A stretch of 64,000 bases of DNA from Roseiarcus sp963807735 (GTDB taxonomy: Bacteria > Pseudomonadota > Alphaproteobacteria > Rhizobiales > Beijerinckiaceae): contig CAWEDI010000019.1 of NCBI GenBank assembly GCA_963807735.1, positions 372,001 to 436,000 of the forward strand. Reading direction: 5' to 3'. How positions within the stretch are numbered: position 1 is the first letter of the stretch; each line of letters starts with the position of its first letter. The position numbers and the translations under genes are program-made. The notes under the pieces were generated by a model. That model was not told the origin of the DNA. It was given only the letters and a program-made list of their open reading frames with translations, and searched no databases. Below are positions 9,066 to 21,938 of this stretch, one piece after another.

Positions 9066-11012
9066 ATGCTTCAGGAACCGAAACATCGATTGGAGGCGCC
9101 GCCCGATCGGCTCGATCCGTTACGCGCGCTGGCCGAAGCCGGCCGCGCGATCGCCTCTCCTCTCGGCATGCTCGAGTTGCTCGATACGATTGCCGACTGG
9201 GCCGCCGTGATCACGCGATCGAAAGCTTGCGCCTTATTCAACTATGTGGGCCAGGAGCGCGCATTTCGGCTATGGCGCGAATCGCGGCTCGAACCTCGGT
9301 TCGTCTCGATGCTCCGCGACGTAGCGCTCGCCGAGGACGCAACTTCAATGGGCGAAGCGCTGCGTCGGAACACGACGGTCGCTGTCGGGGATATGACGGG
9401 TCTGCCGAACTCTGTCTTGCGTTCGGCGTGCCTGGCGGCCGAATACCGATCGGTTCTGATCGTCCCCTTGATCGGCGCCGGACGACCCATCGGCGCGATG
9501 GCATTGCTAGGCGAACCGCCATGCGAGTTCGCGCCGGACACGCTCGAACTCGCCCGCATCTTCGCCGATCAGTCGGCGGTGGCGATCCAGTGCGTCGAGC
9601 TTCAGAACCAAGTCGACACTCGCGATCACGCTCTTGACGAAGCCGTGCAGCAACAGACCGCCACCGCCGACGTCCTGAAGGTGATCAGCCGCTCGGCCTT
9701 CGACCTCGACGCCGTCCTGTACACGCTGATCTCGACCGCCGTGCGGCTCTGCAACGCGGACCACGGCGAGATATTTCGTCGCGATGGCGACGTCTATCGC
9801 TGGCAGTCGAGCCAGATGGAGCTCTTTCCGGACTATCTCGCAGCACGAGCAACGGGCGGAAATCCGAGCGGGGCGCGGCACCTTGATCGGGCGTGTTGCG
9901 CTGGAGGGGCGCGCGGTGCAGATCGAGGACGCTTGGAGCGACCCGGAATACGAAGAAAAGGAAGCCGCTCACTTCGGCCAAGTGCGCGCCATGCTTGGCG
10001 TTCCTTTATTGCGCGATGGCGAGCCAATAGGCGCTTTCGCGCTGGGACGTAGTCAATCGGTCTCCTACACGCAGCGAGAAGTCGAGCTCGTTCTTACCTT
10101 CGCCGACCAGGCGGTCATCGCCATCGAGAATGTGCGGCTGTTCGACGAAGTGCGGGCGCGAACCCATGAACTGGGCCGTTCGTTGGATGATCTGCGCAGG
10201 GCTCAGGACCGGCTGATCCAGACCGAAAAGCTGGCGTCGCTCGGTCAACTCACCGCCGGCATCGCACACGAGATCAAGAACCCGCTCAATTTCGTCAACA
10301 ATTTCGCCGATCTTACCCGCGACCTCCTGGACGAACTGGAGGAAGCGATCGATCGCGCGTCCCTTGACGAAGAAACGCGGGCCTGCATCGGCGAACTTGC
10401 GGTCACGATAAAAGCCAATCTCGAGAAGGTGACGCAACACGGGCGCCGGGCCGATTCCATCGTCAAGAACATGCTGCTGCATTCGCGACAGGGCGGCGGT
10501 GAACGGCGCGCCGTCGATCTCAACGCCCTGGTCGAGGAGAGCCTGAACCTCGCATACCATGGGGCGCGGGCCGAGAAGCCGGGGTTCGACATCGCGCTCG
10601 CCAAGCAGTTCGATCCGGCGGTCGGCGAGGTCGACATATATCGCTCAGGAATTCAACCGCGTCCTCTTGAACATCGTTTCGAACGGCTTCCAGGCTACGC
10701 AAACCAAGCGTGCGAAAAGCGGTCGCCGAGTATGAGCCGAGACTCGCAGTTTCGACCAAAGCCCTCGATCAACGTATAGAAATTCACATCCGCGACAACG
10801 GAACCGGCATTTCGGAAGCCGTGAAGGCCAAGATGTTCAATCCGTTCTTCACGACGAAGCCCGCTGGCGAAGGGACTGGGCTCGGCCTGTCACTCAGTCA
10901 CGACATCATCGTCAAGCAACACGGCGGTACGATCGACGTCGAAACGCGTTTCGGCGAATTCACGGAGTTCATCATTGCCTTGCCGCGCGTGGGCTCCGCA
11001 ACATCCGATTAA
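9066..11012 (+). pseudogene. GAF-GAF sensor histidine kinase broken by three frameshifts
   Basis: The kinase can be read only by changing frame three times. Frame one (from ATG 9066) has a first GAF domain and the start of a second, ending usefully near 9835 at MELFPDY. Frame two runs from there with HEQRAEIRAGRGTLIGRVALEGR, the rest of the second GAF, and the HisKA box QLTAGIAHEIKNPLNFVNN, to about 10640. Frame three supplies EFNRVLLNIVSNGFQAT to about 10720. A return to the first frame gives the ATPase motifs RDNGTGI and PFFTTKPAGEGTGLGLS and the natural end at 11012. Each shift equals one extra base. Either the gene has decayed or the sequence has base-level errors here. An intact product would be about 650 residues, cytoplasmic, with no transmembrane segments. 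Confidence 0.8.
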
Positions 11013-11234
11013 GGTCGATCCCGAGCCTCGCCGCGCCAGCCGCAAGCCTACCGACGAATGCGACAGACGCGACAATCTGGGCTTCGATCTGCTTCGCAAA
11101 TGCGGCTATCCTTGGCCATCCCGTGACCTACGCACCCGCAGGGACCTTGCTCATTCCATGATGGATTCCCGTCGTTCCCATTCCGACGATGGACGCCCGA
11201 GCCGTTCCGCCCAGGGCGCCTTCGGACGAATCGG

Positions 11235-13322
<2,088 letters not shown>

Positions 13323-13334
<12 letters not shown>

Positions 13335-14036
13335 AGGCACGAACATGTACCCGACGCCCCGCACGCTACGGATGACTTCGGGTTTGGATGGATCGCGCTC
13401 GATCTTCCGGCGCAGACGCAGGATGCGGTTGTCGATTGCTCGGTCGAAGGCCTCGGGGTCGCGGTGTGCGATCGTTTCCAGCAACCAGTCCCGAGTGAGC
13501 GGGCGGTTTGGATTTTCGACGAACAGGCGAAGCAGATCGAACTCGCTCGCGCTGAGGCTCGCCGTGGCGCCGTCCGCGAGGACGAGGATGCGACGCTGCA
13601 TATCCAGCATCGTGGCGCCGACGCGCACTTCCGTAAGCCGCGGCGCCGGCGGCGCGGCGCGGCCGGCGCGGCGCAGCAGCGCTTTTACGCGCGCCACCAG
13701 CTCGCGCGGTTCGAACGGCTTGGCGACATAATCGTCGGCGCCCGACTCCAGGCCGACCACGCGATCGATCGTATCGCCGGCCGCGGTGAGCATGATGATG
13801 CCAACGCTGGCGGACCGACTTCGCAGCCAGCGCGCAAGGGCAAAACCGTCTTCCGATTCGCCGAGATGAACGTCGAGGAGAGCGAGGTCCGGCATGGCGC
13901 GCTGGGCCAGCTGCTTCATTTCGGCCCCGCCGGCCAGGGAATCGGCCCGCAATCCGTGTTGCGCCAGGCATTCGGCGATGATCTGGCGCTGGAAGGCGTC
14001 GTCCTCGACAAGTATGATTTTAGCGGCGCCCGTCAC
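13323..14036 (-). CDS. Two-component response regulator, OmpR/PhoB type
   Basis: 237 residues, with a GTG start (GGGAGAGG 6 nt upstream). The receiver domain (1-120) has the acidic pair VEDD, the phospho-acceptor Asp in LALLDVHLG, and KPFEPRELVARVKALLRR. A winged-helix DNA-binding domain follows (about 135-232), ending in the typical RSVRGVGYMFV. It would bind DNA when phosphorylated by a partner kinase. The convergent hybrid kinase at 11235-13334 is the nearest candidate, though its own REC-HPt tail implies a relay rather than direct transfer. The target genes are unknown. Length is normal. Confidence 0.93.
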
Positions 14037-14497
14037 ACGACGCCTCTCCCAAGTCGCCGCCTCGGTTCAGATCGGCCAAGCCCATGATTAATTTCGCATA
14101 GTTCGACTTCCGATCAGAGTGTCGGCAACGTTCTTCGAGAATTCCCGAATCCGAACCGACCTCCCCGTGAGAAGGATCCACATGCCAATGAGGTTACTTT
14201 AGCGCGCTTTTCGTTTGGAATCCAAGGCCGCCAACCAAAACAGACGGCGGCGTCGGGCGTCGAACACACGCAATTTCCATCGCCGCCGTCCGAGCGCTCC
14301 GCCGGTCTCCCAGCGGCGGTTTTCCTGAAATGTGGCGAAATAGGCACATACGGCGGATTATTCCCATGGTAGTTTTATTGCATCGTATTGCGCGATTCCA
14401 TTGCACGGGGCGTGGGTGCGAATTGGAAGAGTTGCAGACTAGCGACGGACACGAATCGGTCGCGCGGAAGCGCAGAGGCCGGCCGTTCGGGGGATAG
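14037..14497. other. Intergenic region, no gene seen
   Basis: This 460-bp stretch lies between divergent genes, the response regulator (minus) and the beta-barrel protein (plus). It is less GC-rich than its neighbours around 14100-14400. No open frame has a ribosome site or recognisable product. It should contain both promoters. Confidence 0.4.
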
Positions 14498-16030
14498 ATG
14501 ACGAAACTGCGGATACAGCGGGGCTTAAGCAGGCTTCTCCTGCTGGCGGGATTGGTGGGCGCCGCAATCGGCCTCAGCGAACCGGCGACGGCGCAAACCG
14601 CCTTTTGCCCTTCGACAGTGGCCGCGCCGGCGGGAATCAACGGCGGCACAGTGCCGATGGTGGCTCAGACCGCAGGCAAATGCACGAATCCGGGGATCGC
14701 GGGCGCCTATTCAGGAGCGGCGCTCGCGTCGCAGGCCGTTGGCGACTTGGCGGGCTCCTCCGCCAATCTGGAGACTTCCACCGCCGTGCAGGCGATCGGC
14801 CTGCGTCGCGAGCAGCAGCCTGCGCCCTGCCGGGACGGCGAAACGCTGGTCGACGGTCTTTGCAAGGCCAATCGGCCGGCGGTCGTCTCCGTGGCTCCCG
14901 CGCCGCCGCCGCCGGCGGCCACTCAGCATCGCGTCCGACCTAAGGCGGCGAAAATCGCGCGACCCCGTCCGGCGGCGCAACAGCGCGAGGTCGCTGCGCC
15001 CGCGTCGCCGCCGCCCGCCCTGCCGACCCGGAAGTCTCCTGCGCCCGCGCCGGTCCTGGTGGACGAGTCGTTTCGCATCGGCTCCTGGGCCGAGGGCTTC
15101 GGCGATTACGAGCACAGGACAGGCAGCCAGAGCAGCTTATTCAACTGTTGCACGGTCAACCAACCCAACGGCCCCTTCACGCCGGTCACGCTCGACGTGA
15201 CGAGCACAACGTCGACGGCCGGTTTTGTCGGCGGGATTGACGCCACGAAGCGCGGATTGATGGGACCGCAGGATGGGATCATCGTCGGCCTGCTTGGAGG
15301 CTATACCTGGACGCACATCTCTGTCAAAACATCGATTTTGTCGGGGGCCGCGATAACCGCGAACGGCTCGAGCCTGACCACCGCCGACGTTAATGGTCCG
15401 AGCTTGGGGCTGTACGCGACTTATTTCAACGGGCCGTTCTCGAATGAATTCTTAATCAAGAACGACTTCCTCTCGCTGAACGAAACCAATTCGCAGACGC
15501 TCGGTTTCGGGGCCTGCCAATGTTACGGTCTGGGTCCGGTGCCGTTCACGGCGGCTTCGAGCGGCTCGGGATCGGCCAGCCTCAATCAGCTGACGATCTC
15601 CGATGACGTCAGCTATAAGATTCCGCTTTCCGACCAGTTCTGGATTACGCCCACCGCCGGCCTCAAAAACATCGGCTCCTTCTACTCCTCGGACGCCGCC
15701 GCGCTGGGTCTGGCGAACGGCGACGTGTTCAGGCTGCAAGGCGGCGCCAGTCTCGGGACGACTTCGTATTTCGGCGAAACCCGCGTGTCGCCTTCGTTGA
15801 CGGGTCTCTTGTTCGACGACGTCGTCGTCAGCGGCAACAATATCCAGGGCGGAACCTTCGGCACGAACGGCAACATTCTGAACGATCAGGGGCGTCTACA
15901 GGCGGAAGGGATCGCCGCCATCAGCGTCGATTTCGGCCATGGGCTCTCGGGGGTTCTGCAAGGCGACGTCTACGGCGGCCAGGGTATTTTCGGCGCAGGC
16001 GGGAAAGCCTCTCTTCGCATGATGTGGTGA
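14498..16030 (+). CDS. Secreted protein with C-terminal outer-membrane beta-barrel (autotransporter-like)
   Basis: 510 residues. The signal peptide is MTKLRIQRGLSRLLLLAGLV with cleavage near ATAQ. Residues about 35-130 form a short exported head with a CRDGETLVDGLC loop. Residues 140-185 are a Pro/Ala/Arg linker. From about 190 on the sequence alternates as in a transmembrane beta-barrel (SWAEGFGDYEHRTG, GGIDATKRGLMG, LLGGYTWTHISVK, SLGLYATYFNGPF, FLIKNDFLSLN) and ends in an aromatic residue (LRMMW), as outer-membrane barrels do. The likely location is the outer membrane. The passenger is too short for a classical adhesin. Similar proteins are common and uncharacterised in Hyphomicrobiales. 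The function is unknown. Confidence 0.7.
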   Translation: MTKLRIQRGLSRLLLLAGLVGAAIGLSEPATAQTAFCPSTVAAPAGINGGTVPMVAQTAGKCTNPGIAGAYSGAALASQAVGDLAGSSANLETSTAVQAIGLRREQQPAPCRDGETLVDGLCKANRPAVVSVAPAPPPPAATQHRVRPKAAKIARPRPAAQQREVAAPASPPPALPTRKSPAPAPVLVDESFRIGSWAEGFGDYEHRTGSQSSLFNCCTVNQPNGPFTPVTLDVTSTTSTAGFVGGIDATKRGLMGPQDGIIVGLLGGYTWTHISVKTSILSGAAITANGSSLTTADVNGPSLGLYATYFNGPFSNEFLIKNDFLSLNETNSQTLGFGACQCYGLGPVPFTAASSGSGSASLNQLTISDDVSYKIPLSDQFWITPTAGLKNIGSFYSSDAAALGLANGDVFRLQGGASLGTTSYFGETRVSPSLTGLLFDDVVVSGNNIQGGTFGTNGNILNDQGRLQAEGIAAISVDFGHGLSGVLQGDVYGGQGIFGAGGKASLRMMW

Positions 16031-16105
16031 GCGCGTTCGCGTGGTGCGGCTCCTGAGGCGGGACCGAAGTTTCGAATCAGAGCTTCGGTTCCGGGATGCG
16101 TTCCG

Positions 16106-18337
16106 TCATTTCGTTTTGGTGCTGAAATAGAAATCCTCGTCGCCCGGGGTCGATCCGTAGACGAACGGCTGCTGCTGGTTGTCGGTCGCGTGCATTACGT
16201 CTGACGTGACGAACCGAAACACCCGGTTGATCTCGGTCCTCGGCATCTGCAAACGCTGAATCAGCGCCGCGGCGAACGGACTGTGACCGGTTTCGCCGCC
16301 ATCGGCCGCCCACTCCCCGTCCTTGGCGGCGAATACGACCATTTCATCGGAGTCTTTTGGTTCGACGGGCGCCAGGCCGCGCGTGATTGCGCGGGTGGAG
16401 ATTTCGCGCTTCATCACCCGCTGATAAGGATTCTCGCGACAGGCGTCCAAAATCACCAGCCGCAACTTCCGCGCCTTCTGAATTTTGGTCAACACTGACT
16501 GGAGAGAGACCGCCTCGTCCTCCGCGTCGCGGTCGGTGGCGAGGCGCGCATCGGTGGGAATGAGGTAGTTCTGGCCGCCGATCTCGATGCCGTGGCCTGC
16601 GTAATAGACGACCGCCCAATCCGCGCGGTCGGCGACATCCTGAAAATCGCGCAGCGATTTCTTGAATTGCGCGAGGGTCGCGTCCTCAACCAGCGTTACC
16701 GAATCAAAGCCGACGCTTCTTAGCGTCTGCGCGACGCTTTCCGCGTCCCTGCGCGGATTGACAAGCATATTCACGGATTTGTAGGCGGAGTTGCCGACGA
16801 CGAGCGCCGCCCGATAGCCCTGATTCGGCAGCGGCGGGAGGGCCGCGGCCTGGATTGCCTTCGCCTTCTCGGCGACGTCGCGCTCAAGCGCGGCGATCCG
16901 CGCCTCCGCCGCGGCCTGCATGGCCTTGGCCTTCAGCTCCGCCGACGTCTCGATCTCCTTGGCTTTCGCCTCCGCCTCGGCCTGAAGCGCTTTGAGACGG
17001 CCGACTTCATTTGCATTGTCCGCCTTCAAGGCTTTCGCCTTCTCCGCGACCTCCAATTGAACCCGGATGGCGGCCAGGTGCTGCTTCGCCGTGGCTTGCG
17101 CCGGCCGAGATTTCTCCGCGTCCGCCTCCGGCGGCAACTTCAAGGCTTTCTGAAATTCCGCCGAAGCGCTCGGAATGTCGCCTCTAGCTTCCAACACCAG
17201 CGCCCGCCCCACGACCGCGGCGACATAGTCGGATACATAATGGTTGGCTTCGTCATAGTCGACGATCGCCCGATCCAGCTCGCCTTTCGCCCGAAGCGTG
17301 TCGCCGCGCAATGTCAGCGCGACCGGCGACTTGGGGTCCAACTCGACCGCCTTGTCGAGATCGGCCATCGACTGATCGAGATTGCCCTTGAGCCGCCAAA
17401 TCTCGCCGCGATCCGCGTAAGCCAGCGAATTTCTCGGATCGCGCAAAATCGCCTGGTCGAGGCTCGATACGGCCTGGTCAAGATCGTTCCGGCTGCGGAA
17501 GACCAAGGCTTGATTGACGTAACTGTCACTCTGATCCGGCGCGATCCGAATGGCGGCGTCGACGTCCGCCATGGCGCCATTCAGGTCGCCTTGCAGCCGT
17601 TTCGCCTCGCCGCGAACCTTGTAGGCCTCCGCATTCTTGGGATCGATGCGAATGGCTTCGTTCAGATCGGAAATGACCGCGTTGAAATTCCCCATGTCCA
17701 TCAACACCGCCGCCCGCCCGATATAGGCGGCCGGGTCCGTGGGCGCCAGGTTGACGGCGAAACTGTAGTCCGCGAGCGCCTTGTCCCTCATCCGCTTGTG
17801 GACGTAGGAAAACCCTCGATTGAGATAGGCGCGGACCAATTTCGGATTGATCGACAACGCACGATTGAATTCCTGTATGGCCTGGTCGTATTCGCCCATG
17901 GCGTTGAGCACGACGCCGCGAAGGTTGAACAAATCCCCGTTCTTGCCATCCAACTCGACGGCTTTGTTGAAGTCCGCCAGCGCGGCCTCTCGATTTCTTA
18001 AACGAAACTGGCTAAGCCCTCGGTTCTGATAGGCCGCCGCGAAGCTCGGCCGCCGGTTGATCGCCTCGGTGAAATCCGAGATCGCGCTGGTGAAATCCTC
18101 CAACTGATAATGAGCGATGCCTCTGTTCAGGTACATGTCCGGCAGATTCGTCTGATCGACGCCGATTTCGATCAGCCGGGTGCATGCGGAAATGCGCTCC
18201 TCGGCTTTCGTATCCTGACGCTCGCAAAGAACGCCATCGTTGGGCGCGACAGCGGCGGCGGCGTGCGAAGCTCCGAGGACGAACATGGCCAGCGCAAGGC
18301 GCCGGAGGCGGCTGGAGAACGCGGCAGCGTGGCGCAT
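16106..18337 (-). CDS. TPR-repeat protein with C-terminal caspase-like (peptidase C14) domain
   Basis: 743 residues from the ATG at 18337, chosen because AGGAGG lies 9 nt upstream. Two further in-frame ATGs upstream (18343, 18379) are too close to, or before, that site. A signal peptide (LALAMFVLGASHAAAA) suggests export to the periplasm. About nine to ten TPR units fill residues 50-390 (for example YLNRGIAHYQLEDFTSAISDF). An Ala/Lys/Glu-rich coiled coil follows (395-495). The caspase-like domain (505-740) has the catalytic dyad His582 in VYYAGHGIEIGG and Cys633 in LVILDACRENP. The protein is probably a protease scaffolded by TPRs. Its substrate and trigger are unknown, and no partner gene is obvious. 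Confidence 0.88.
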   Translation of the reverse strand: MRHAAAFSSRLRRLALAMFVLGASHAAAAVAPNDGVLCERQDTKAEERISACTRLIEIGVDQTNLPDMYLNRGIAHYQLEDFTSAISDFTEAINRRPSFAAAYQNRGLSQFRLRNREAALADFNKAVELDGKNGDLFNLRGVVLNAMGEYDQAIQEFNRALSINPKLVRAYLNRGFSYVHKRMRDKALADYSFAVNLAPTDPAAYIGRAAVLMDMGNFNAVISDLNEAIRIDPKNAEAYKVRGEAKRLQGDLNGAMADVDAAIRIAPDQSDSYVNQALVFRSRNDLDQAVSSLDQAILRDPRNSLAYADRGEIWRLKGNLDQSMADLDKAVELDPKSPVALTLRGDTLRAKGELDRAIVDYDEANHYVSDYVAAVVGRALVLEARGDIPSASAEFQKALKLPPEADAEKSRPAQATAKQHLAAIRVQLEVAEKAKALKADNANEVGRLKALQAEAEAKAKEIETSAELKAKAMQAAAEARIAALERDVAEKAKAIQAAALPPLPNQGYRAALVVGNSAYKSVNMLVNPRRDAESVAQTLRSVGFDSVTLVEDATLAQFKKSLRDFQDVADRADWAVVYYAGHGIEIGGQNYLIPTDARLATDRDAEDEAVSLQSVLTKIQKARKLRLVILDACRENPYQRVMKREISTRAITRGLAPVEPKDSDEMVVFAAKDGEWAADGGETGHSPFAAALIQRLQMPRTEINRVFRFVTSDVMHATDNQQQPFVYGSTPGDEDFYFSTKTK

Positions 18338-18564
18338 GGACATCGACCTCCTTGGTATGTCGCCGGCAAGGCCCGACATGGCCCGCGAGTATACCGGCTT
18401 GCGTGGATTGGCCTCACCCCGGGGCGAAACCTGTTTCGGTCGCTTCCTTCCTTCTTCGCTTCGGCTTCAGGATTACGGGATGACGGCGGGCTGAGCCGGC
18501 CGAGGCGCGTCGACCTGGCGCGCTCTCCCACGACGTTCGCAACCTGTCCGGAAGTCGCTCTGAA

Positions 18565-21500
18565 TCATGTCGGAGCATTTAGGGCTTCTCGCACCTTCGC
18601 GGCGAGTTCCTCAAAGGAGAACGGCTTGCCGATCAGGTGCGCGGTAACGTCGAGGCGTCCGGGTTGGAAGATTGCGTCCGGCGCGTAGCCGGTCATGAAC
18701 AGGACCTTTAGACCGGGCCTCAAACGTACGGCTTGGTCGGCGAGTTGTCGGCCGTTGACGCCGCCCGGCATCACGACATCGGTCAGCAGGAGATTGATCT
18801 GCTCGTCGCCGCCTAGCAATGCGAGCGCGGCAGCGCCACAATCGGCCGCGAGCGCACGATAGCCGAGTTCCTGGAGAATCTGGAGGCCATAGTTCCTCAA
18901 CGCCTCATCGTCCTCAACCAGCAGTATGGTCTCCGACCCTACCGACCGCGAGACGCCGGCCGCCTGGCCCTTCGCTTTCTCGACGGGCGCCCCGGTTCGT
19001 CTGGGAAGATAGATTTTGACGGTGGCGCCTTGCCCAACCTCACTGTGAATCGCGACGTGGCCTCCCGACTGCCGCGCAAAGCCGTAAACCTGGCTAAGCC
19101 CGAGACCGGTTCCCTTACCGACCTCCTTCGTGGTGAAGAACGGCTCGAACGCGCGTTCGCGCGTTAGCGGGTCCATTCCCGTTCCGGTGTCCGCGACCGC
19201 GATCGTCACGTATTGTCCCGGCTCGAGGGGTTCTTTGAGCGAGCAGACATAAGCTTTGTCGAGAGTGGCGTTGGCGGTCTCGATAGTGAGCTTGCCGCCT
19301 TCCGGCATCGCATCGCGCGCATTGAGCGCGAGATTGAGCAACGTGTTCTCCAGTTGGTTCGGATCCGCGAACGTCCGCCAAAGACCATCCGCCAGCACGA
19401 TATCCAAGACGACCGCCTCGCCGACGCTGCGCCTCAAAAGCTCGCTTAAGCCCGCCACCAGTTCGTTGACGTCCAACAATTGGGGGGCGAGCGATTGCTG
19501 ACGCGAGAACGCGAGAAGGCGGCTGGTCAACGCCGCGGCGCGTTTGGCCCCCTGCATCGCCATATCCCTGAACCGCTCCATTCTCGCCGCGATCGCCGGG
19601 TCCGGAAGGCTCGGCATTTGACGGCCGATCCCCTCGAGGCCGCCAATCACGAGCGTCAGAAGATTATTGAAATCGTGGGCGACGCCGCCAGTGAGTTGAC
19701 CTACCGCCTCCATCTTTTGCGATTGCCGCAATTGCTGCTCCAGGCGACGTCGTTCGGTGACGTCGTGCGCGCTGACGATGAGGCGACGAGGCGCTCCGGG
19801 CTCGCCGGGCGCGAGGGTCGCGACAGCTTCGATGGTCGCTTCTTGCGTCATCCGCTCGTATCGATAAGGGCCCCCCTTGTTTAGGCAAGCCGTGAGATAG
19901 CCTCCGAGTTCCGCGGCAACCGCAGCGCCAAAAATCTCCTCAATTGTCTTGCCGACCACCTGCTCTCGCGTCTTGCCATACAAATGCAGCGTGGCGGGAT
20001 TGGCCTCCTCGTAACGGAACCGGCCGCCGCCTTCCTCGATAATAACGGCGTGACATTCGGACGAGTGGTTGAAAAACGTCTGGATCAGCGCCTGCGTCGC
20101 CGTCAATTGCTGCGTCCGCTCGCGAATCCGCGTCTCCAGCGTCTGGTTGAGTTCCGTCAGCCTTTGCTCGGCCTCCTTTGACGCAGTCACGTCGTGAGCG
20201 ACGCCGATGAACCCCACATGCTCGCCGCTCGGCCCCCAGCGGGGCTGCGATTCGGAGCGCAGCCAACGCCAACGACCATCGCCGCGCCGATAGCGCGCCT
20301 CCAGCGTGAAGGGCTGGCGGGAACCCTCCCCCGCCTGTTGCTCGCGCAAGATTCGCGCGAGATCGTCGGGATGAAGCGCGTTTCGCCAATCAAAGTTCAC
20401 GGCCTCGTCATAGGAGACGCCGAGAAAATCCTGGTAGGCGCGATTGACGAATTCGCGCCGTCCGCCTAATCGGCTGACCCACATCGGCACCGGCGCGCTA
20501 TTGGCGATCGAGCGAAACCGCGCCTCGCTCTCGGCCAGAACGCTTTCGGCGAGCCTTCGCGCGGTCGCGTCTTGCACCACGCTGTACATCCCAACGACGC
20601 GCCCCGCTTCGTCGCGGTGCGGAACGTGGACGATTTCCGTTTGTATAATGTGACCCGATCGCGTGAAATCCGCTTCGTAGGTCACGGTTTCTCCCGCCAG
20701 TGCGCGCGCCACGAACGGTCGTCGGGCGGCGAACATGTCGGCGTCCATCAGGTCCTCGAGCCGACGTCCGACGATTTCAGAAAGCGGCCGCCCGAACCAG
20801 ACCTCGTATGGCTTGTTGGCGAAGCGGAACGTCCAATCCTTATCGACGTACGAGATCAGCAAGGGGAGCGCGTCGGTGATGGCGCGAAGTCGCCCCTCGC
20901 TGGCCTTCGCCGCTTGCTCCGCGTTCTTTCGATCCGTCACGTCGAGGTCCGCGCCGATCATTCTCACGGCGCGGCCCTCGCGGTCGCGTTCGATTTCGGC
21001 GACCGACCGCATCCAGCGAACCTCGTTGTCGCTGTGACGAACGACTCTGAATTCGGCCTTGTACTCCCTGCGCGAGCTCGCGAGAGTTTCGATGAGGTCG
21101 TTCTCGACCGTCGCCCTGTCGTCCGGATGCACGCGTGCGAGACACTGCGCACGCGTTTCCTGCCGCACGTGCGGCGACATGCCGTGCAGTTGAACGTATT
21201 CGCGCGAGAGCAGGACGAGGCCGGCGGCGAGATCCGCGACCCAACCGCCCATGCCGGCGATGCGCTGAATGCGCGCGAGCTCGCGTTCGCGATCGCGCAG
21301 CACCAGCGCCGCTTGCTGGCGATCGGTCACGTCTCGAAACGCCGCCCCGATGCCGTCGCCGAACGGAAACGCGCGTATCTCGTGATAACGATCCGGGCGC
21401 TTGGCCGAATAGGCCTCAAACTCCTGCCGCGCGCGCTCGGACATCACTTGGCGGTAACGGCGTTCGAATTCCGTGCCGATGACGCCAGGCGAGACTTCCC

Positions 21501-21756
21501 AAAGTTTCTTTCCAAGGACATCGGCCCGCGATAGGCCAAATATGGCCTCAGCCGACGGGTTGAAGGCGGTGAAGCGCCAATCAGCGTCCAATGCGAAGAA
21601 GCCCTCGCCGATCCCCTCGAGCAAAGCATCCAAAGTCGCGCTGGACTCAAATGACCCTTCGGACACCGTGGAATGCGGGCCGGGACCCGCCGCCTCCGTC
21701 GTCGGACGCGACCCCGCGGCGTTCGCGTCAATGCTATTTTTCACCTGCTCCCTCAT
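18565..21756 (-). CDS. Large multi-PAS hybrid histidine kinase with receiver domain
   Basis: 1063 residues. No transmembrane segment is visible, so it is probably cytoplasmic. There are about five PAS/PAC units (for example FFALDADWRFTAFNPSAEAIFG, LLISYVDKDWTFRFANKPYEVWFG, PVPMWVSRLGGRREFVNRAYQDFLG). A coiled segment and a HWE/HisKA-type dimerisation helix follow with phospho-acceptor His in GGVAHDFNNLLTLV. The HATPase domain has NLALNARDAMPEGG, VADTGTGM and GKGTGLGLSQVYGF. A C-terminal REC domain has ILLVEDDEALR and Asp in LLLTDVVMPGG. This is the architecture of orphan kinases that sense several small-molecule or redox signals. The start ATG at 21756 has no strong ribosome site. No cognate regulator lies alongside. 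Confidence 0.9.
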   Translation of the reverse strand: MREQVKNSIDANAAGSRPTTEAAGPGPHSTVSEGSFESSATLDALLEGIGEGFFALDADWRFTAFNPSAEAIFGLSRADVLGKKLWEVSPGVIGTEFERRYRQVMSERARQEFEAYSAKRPDRYHEIRAFPFGDGIGAAFRDVTDRQQAALVLRDRERELARIQRIAGMGGWVADLAAGLVLLSREYVQLHGMSPHVRQETRAQCLARVHPDDRATVENDLIETLASSRREYKAEFRVVRHSDNEVRWMRSVAEIERDREGRAVRMIGADLDVTDRKNAEQAAKASEGRLRAITDALPLLISYVDKDWTFRFANKPYEVWFGRPLSEIVGRRLEDLMDADMFAARRPFVARALAGETVTYEADFTRSGHIIQTEIVHVPHRDEAGRVVGMYSVVQDATARRLAESVLAESEARFRSIANSAPVPMWVSRLGGRREFVNRAYQDFLGVSYDEAVNFDWRNALHPDDLARILREQQAGEGSRQPFTLEARYRRGDGRWRWLRSESQPRWGPSGEHVGFIGVAHDVTASKEAEQRLTELNQTLETRIRERTQQLTATQALIQTFFNHSSECHAVIIEEGGGRFRYEEANPATLHLYGKTREQVVGKTIEEIFGAAVAAELGGYLTACLNKGGPYRYERMTQEATIEAVATLAPGEPGAPRRLIVSAHDVTERRRLEQQLRQSQKMEAVGQLTGGVAHDFNNLLTLVIGGLEGIGRQMPSLPDPAIAARMERFRDMAMQGAKRAAALTSRLLAFSRQQSLAPQLLDVNELVAGLSELLRRSVGEAVVLDIVLADGLWRTFADPNQLENTLLNLALNARDAMPEGGKLTIETANATLDKAYVCSLKEPLEPGQYVTIAVADTGTGMDPLTRERAFEPFFTTKEVGKGTGLGLSQVYGFARQSGGHVAIHSEVGQGATVKIYLPRRTGAPVEKAKGQAAGVSRSVGSETILLVEDDEALRNYGLQILQELGYRALAADCGAAALALLGGDEQINLLLTDVVMPGGVNGRQLADQAVRLRPGLKVLFMTGYAPDAIFQPGRLDVTAHLIGKPFSFEELAAKVREALNAPT

Positions 21757-21938
21757 AACGATACCGACCCGACGCGGCGCAGCGATGCGCCACGATCCAT
21801 ACGCCAGAAAGCGGTCGCGTAGAAGGCAAGCGTTGCCTTGGCCGGGCGTCGCCTACGGACACGCGAGCGGGGATCACGAGTGCGCGCACGGCAGCGTGGT
21901 CATGCCTGGACACTGAGATAATCGGGCTATCGACGCTG

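Noticed and set aside
17057..18001. 314-residue plus-strand frame opposite the TPR-caspase gene
   Set aside because: It is an antisense shadow of TPR repeats, with no ribosome site and no family.
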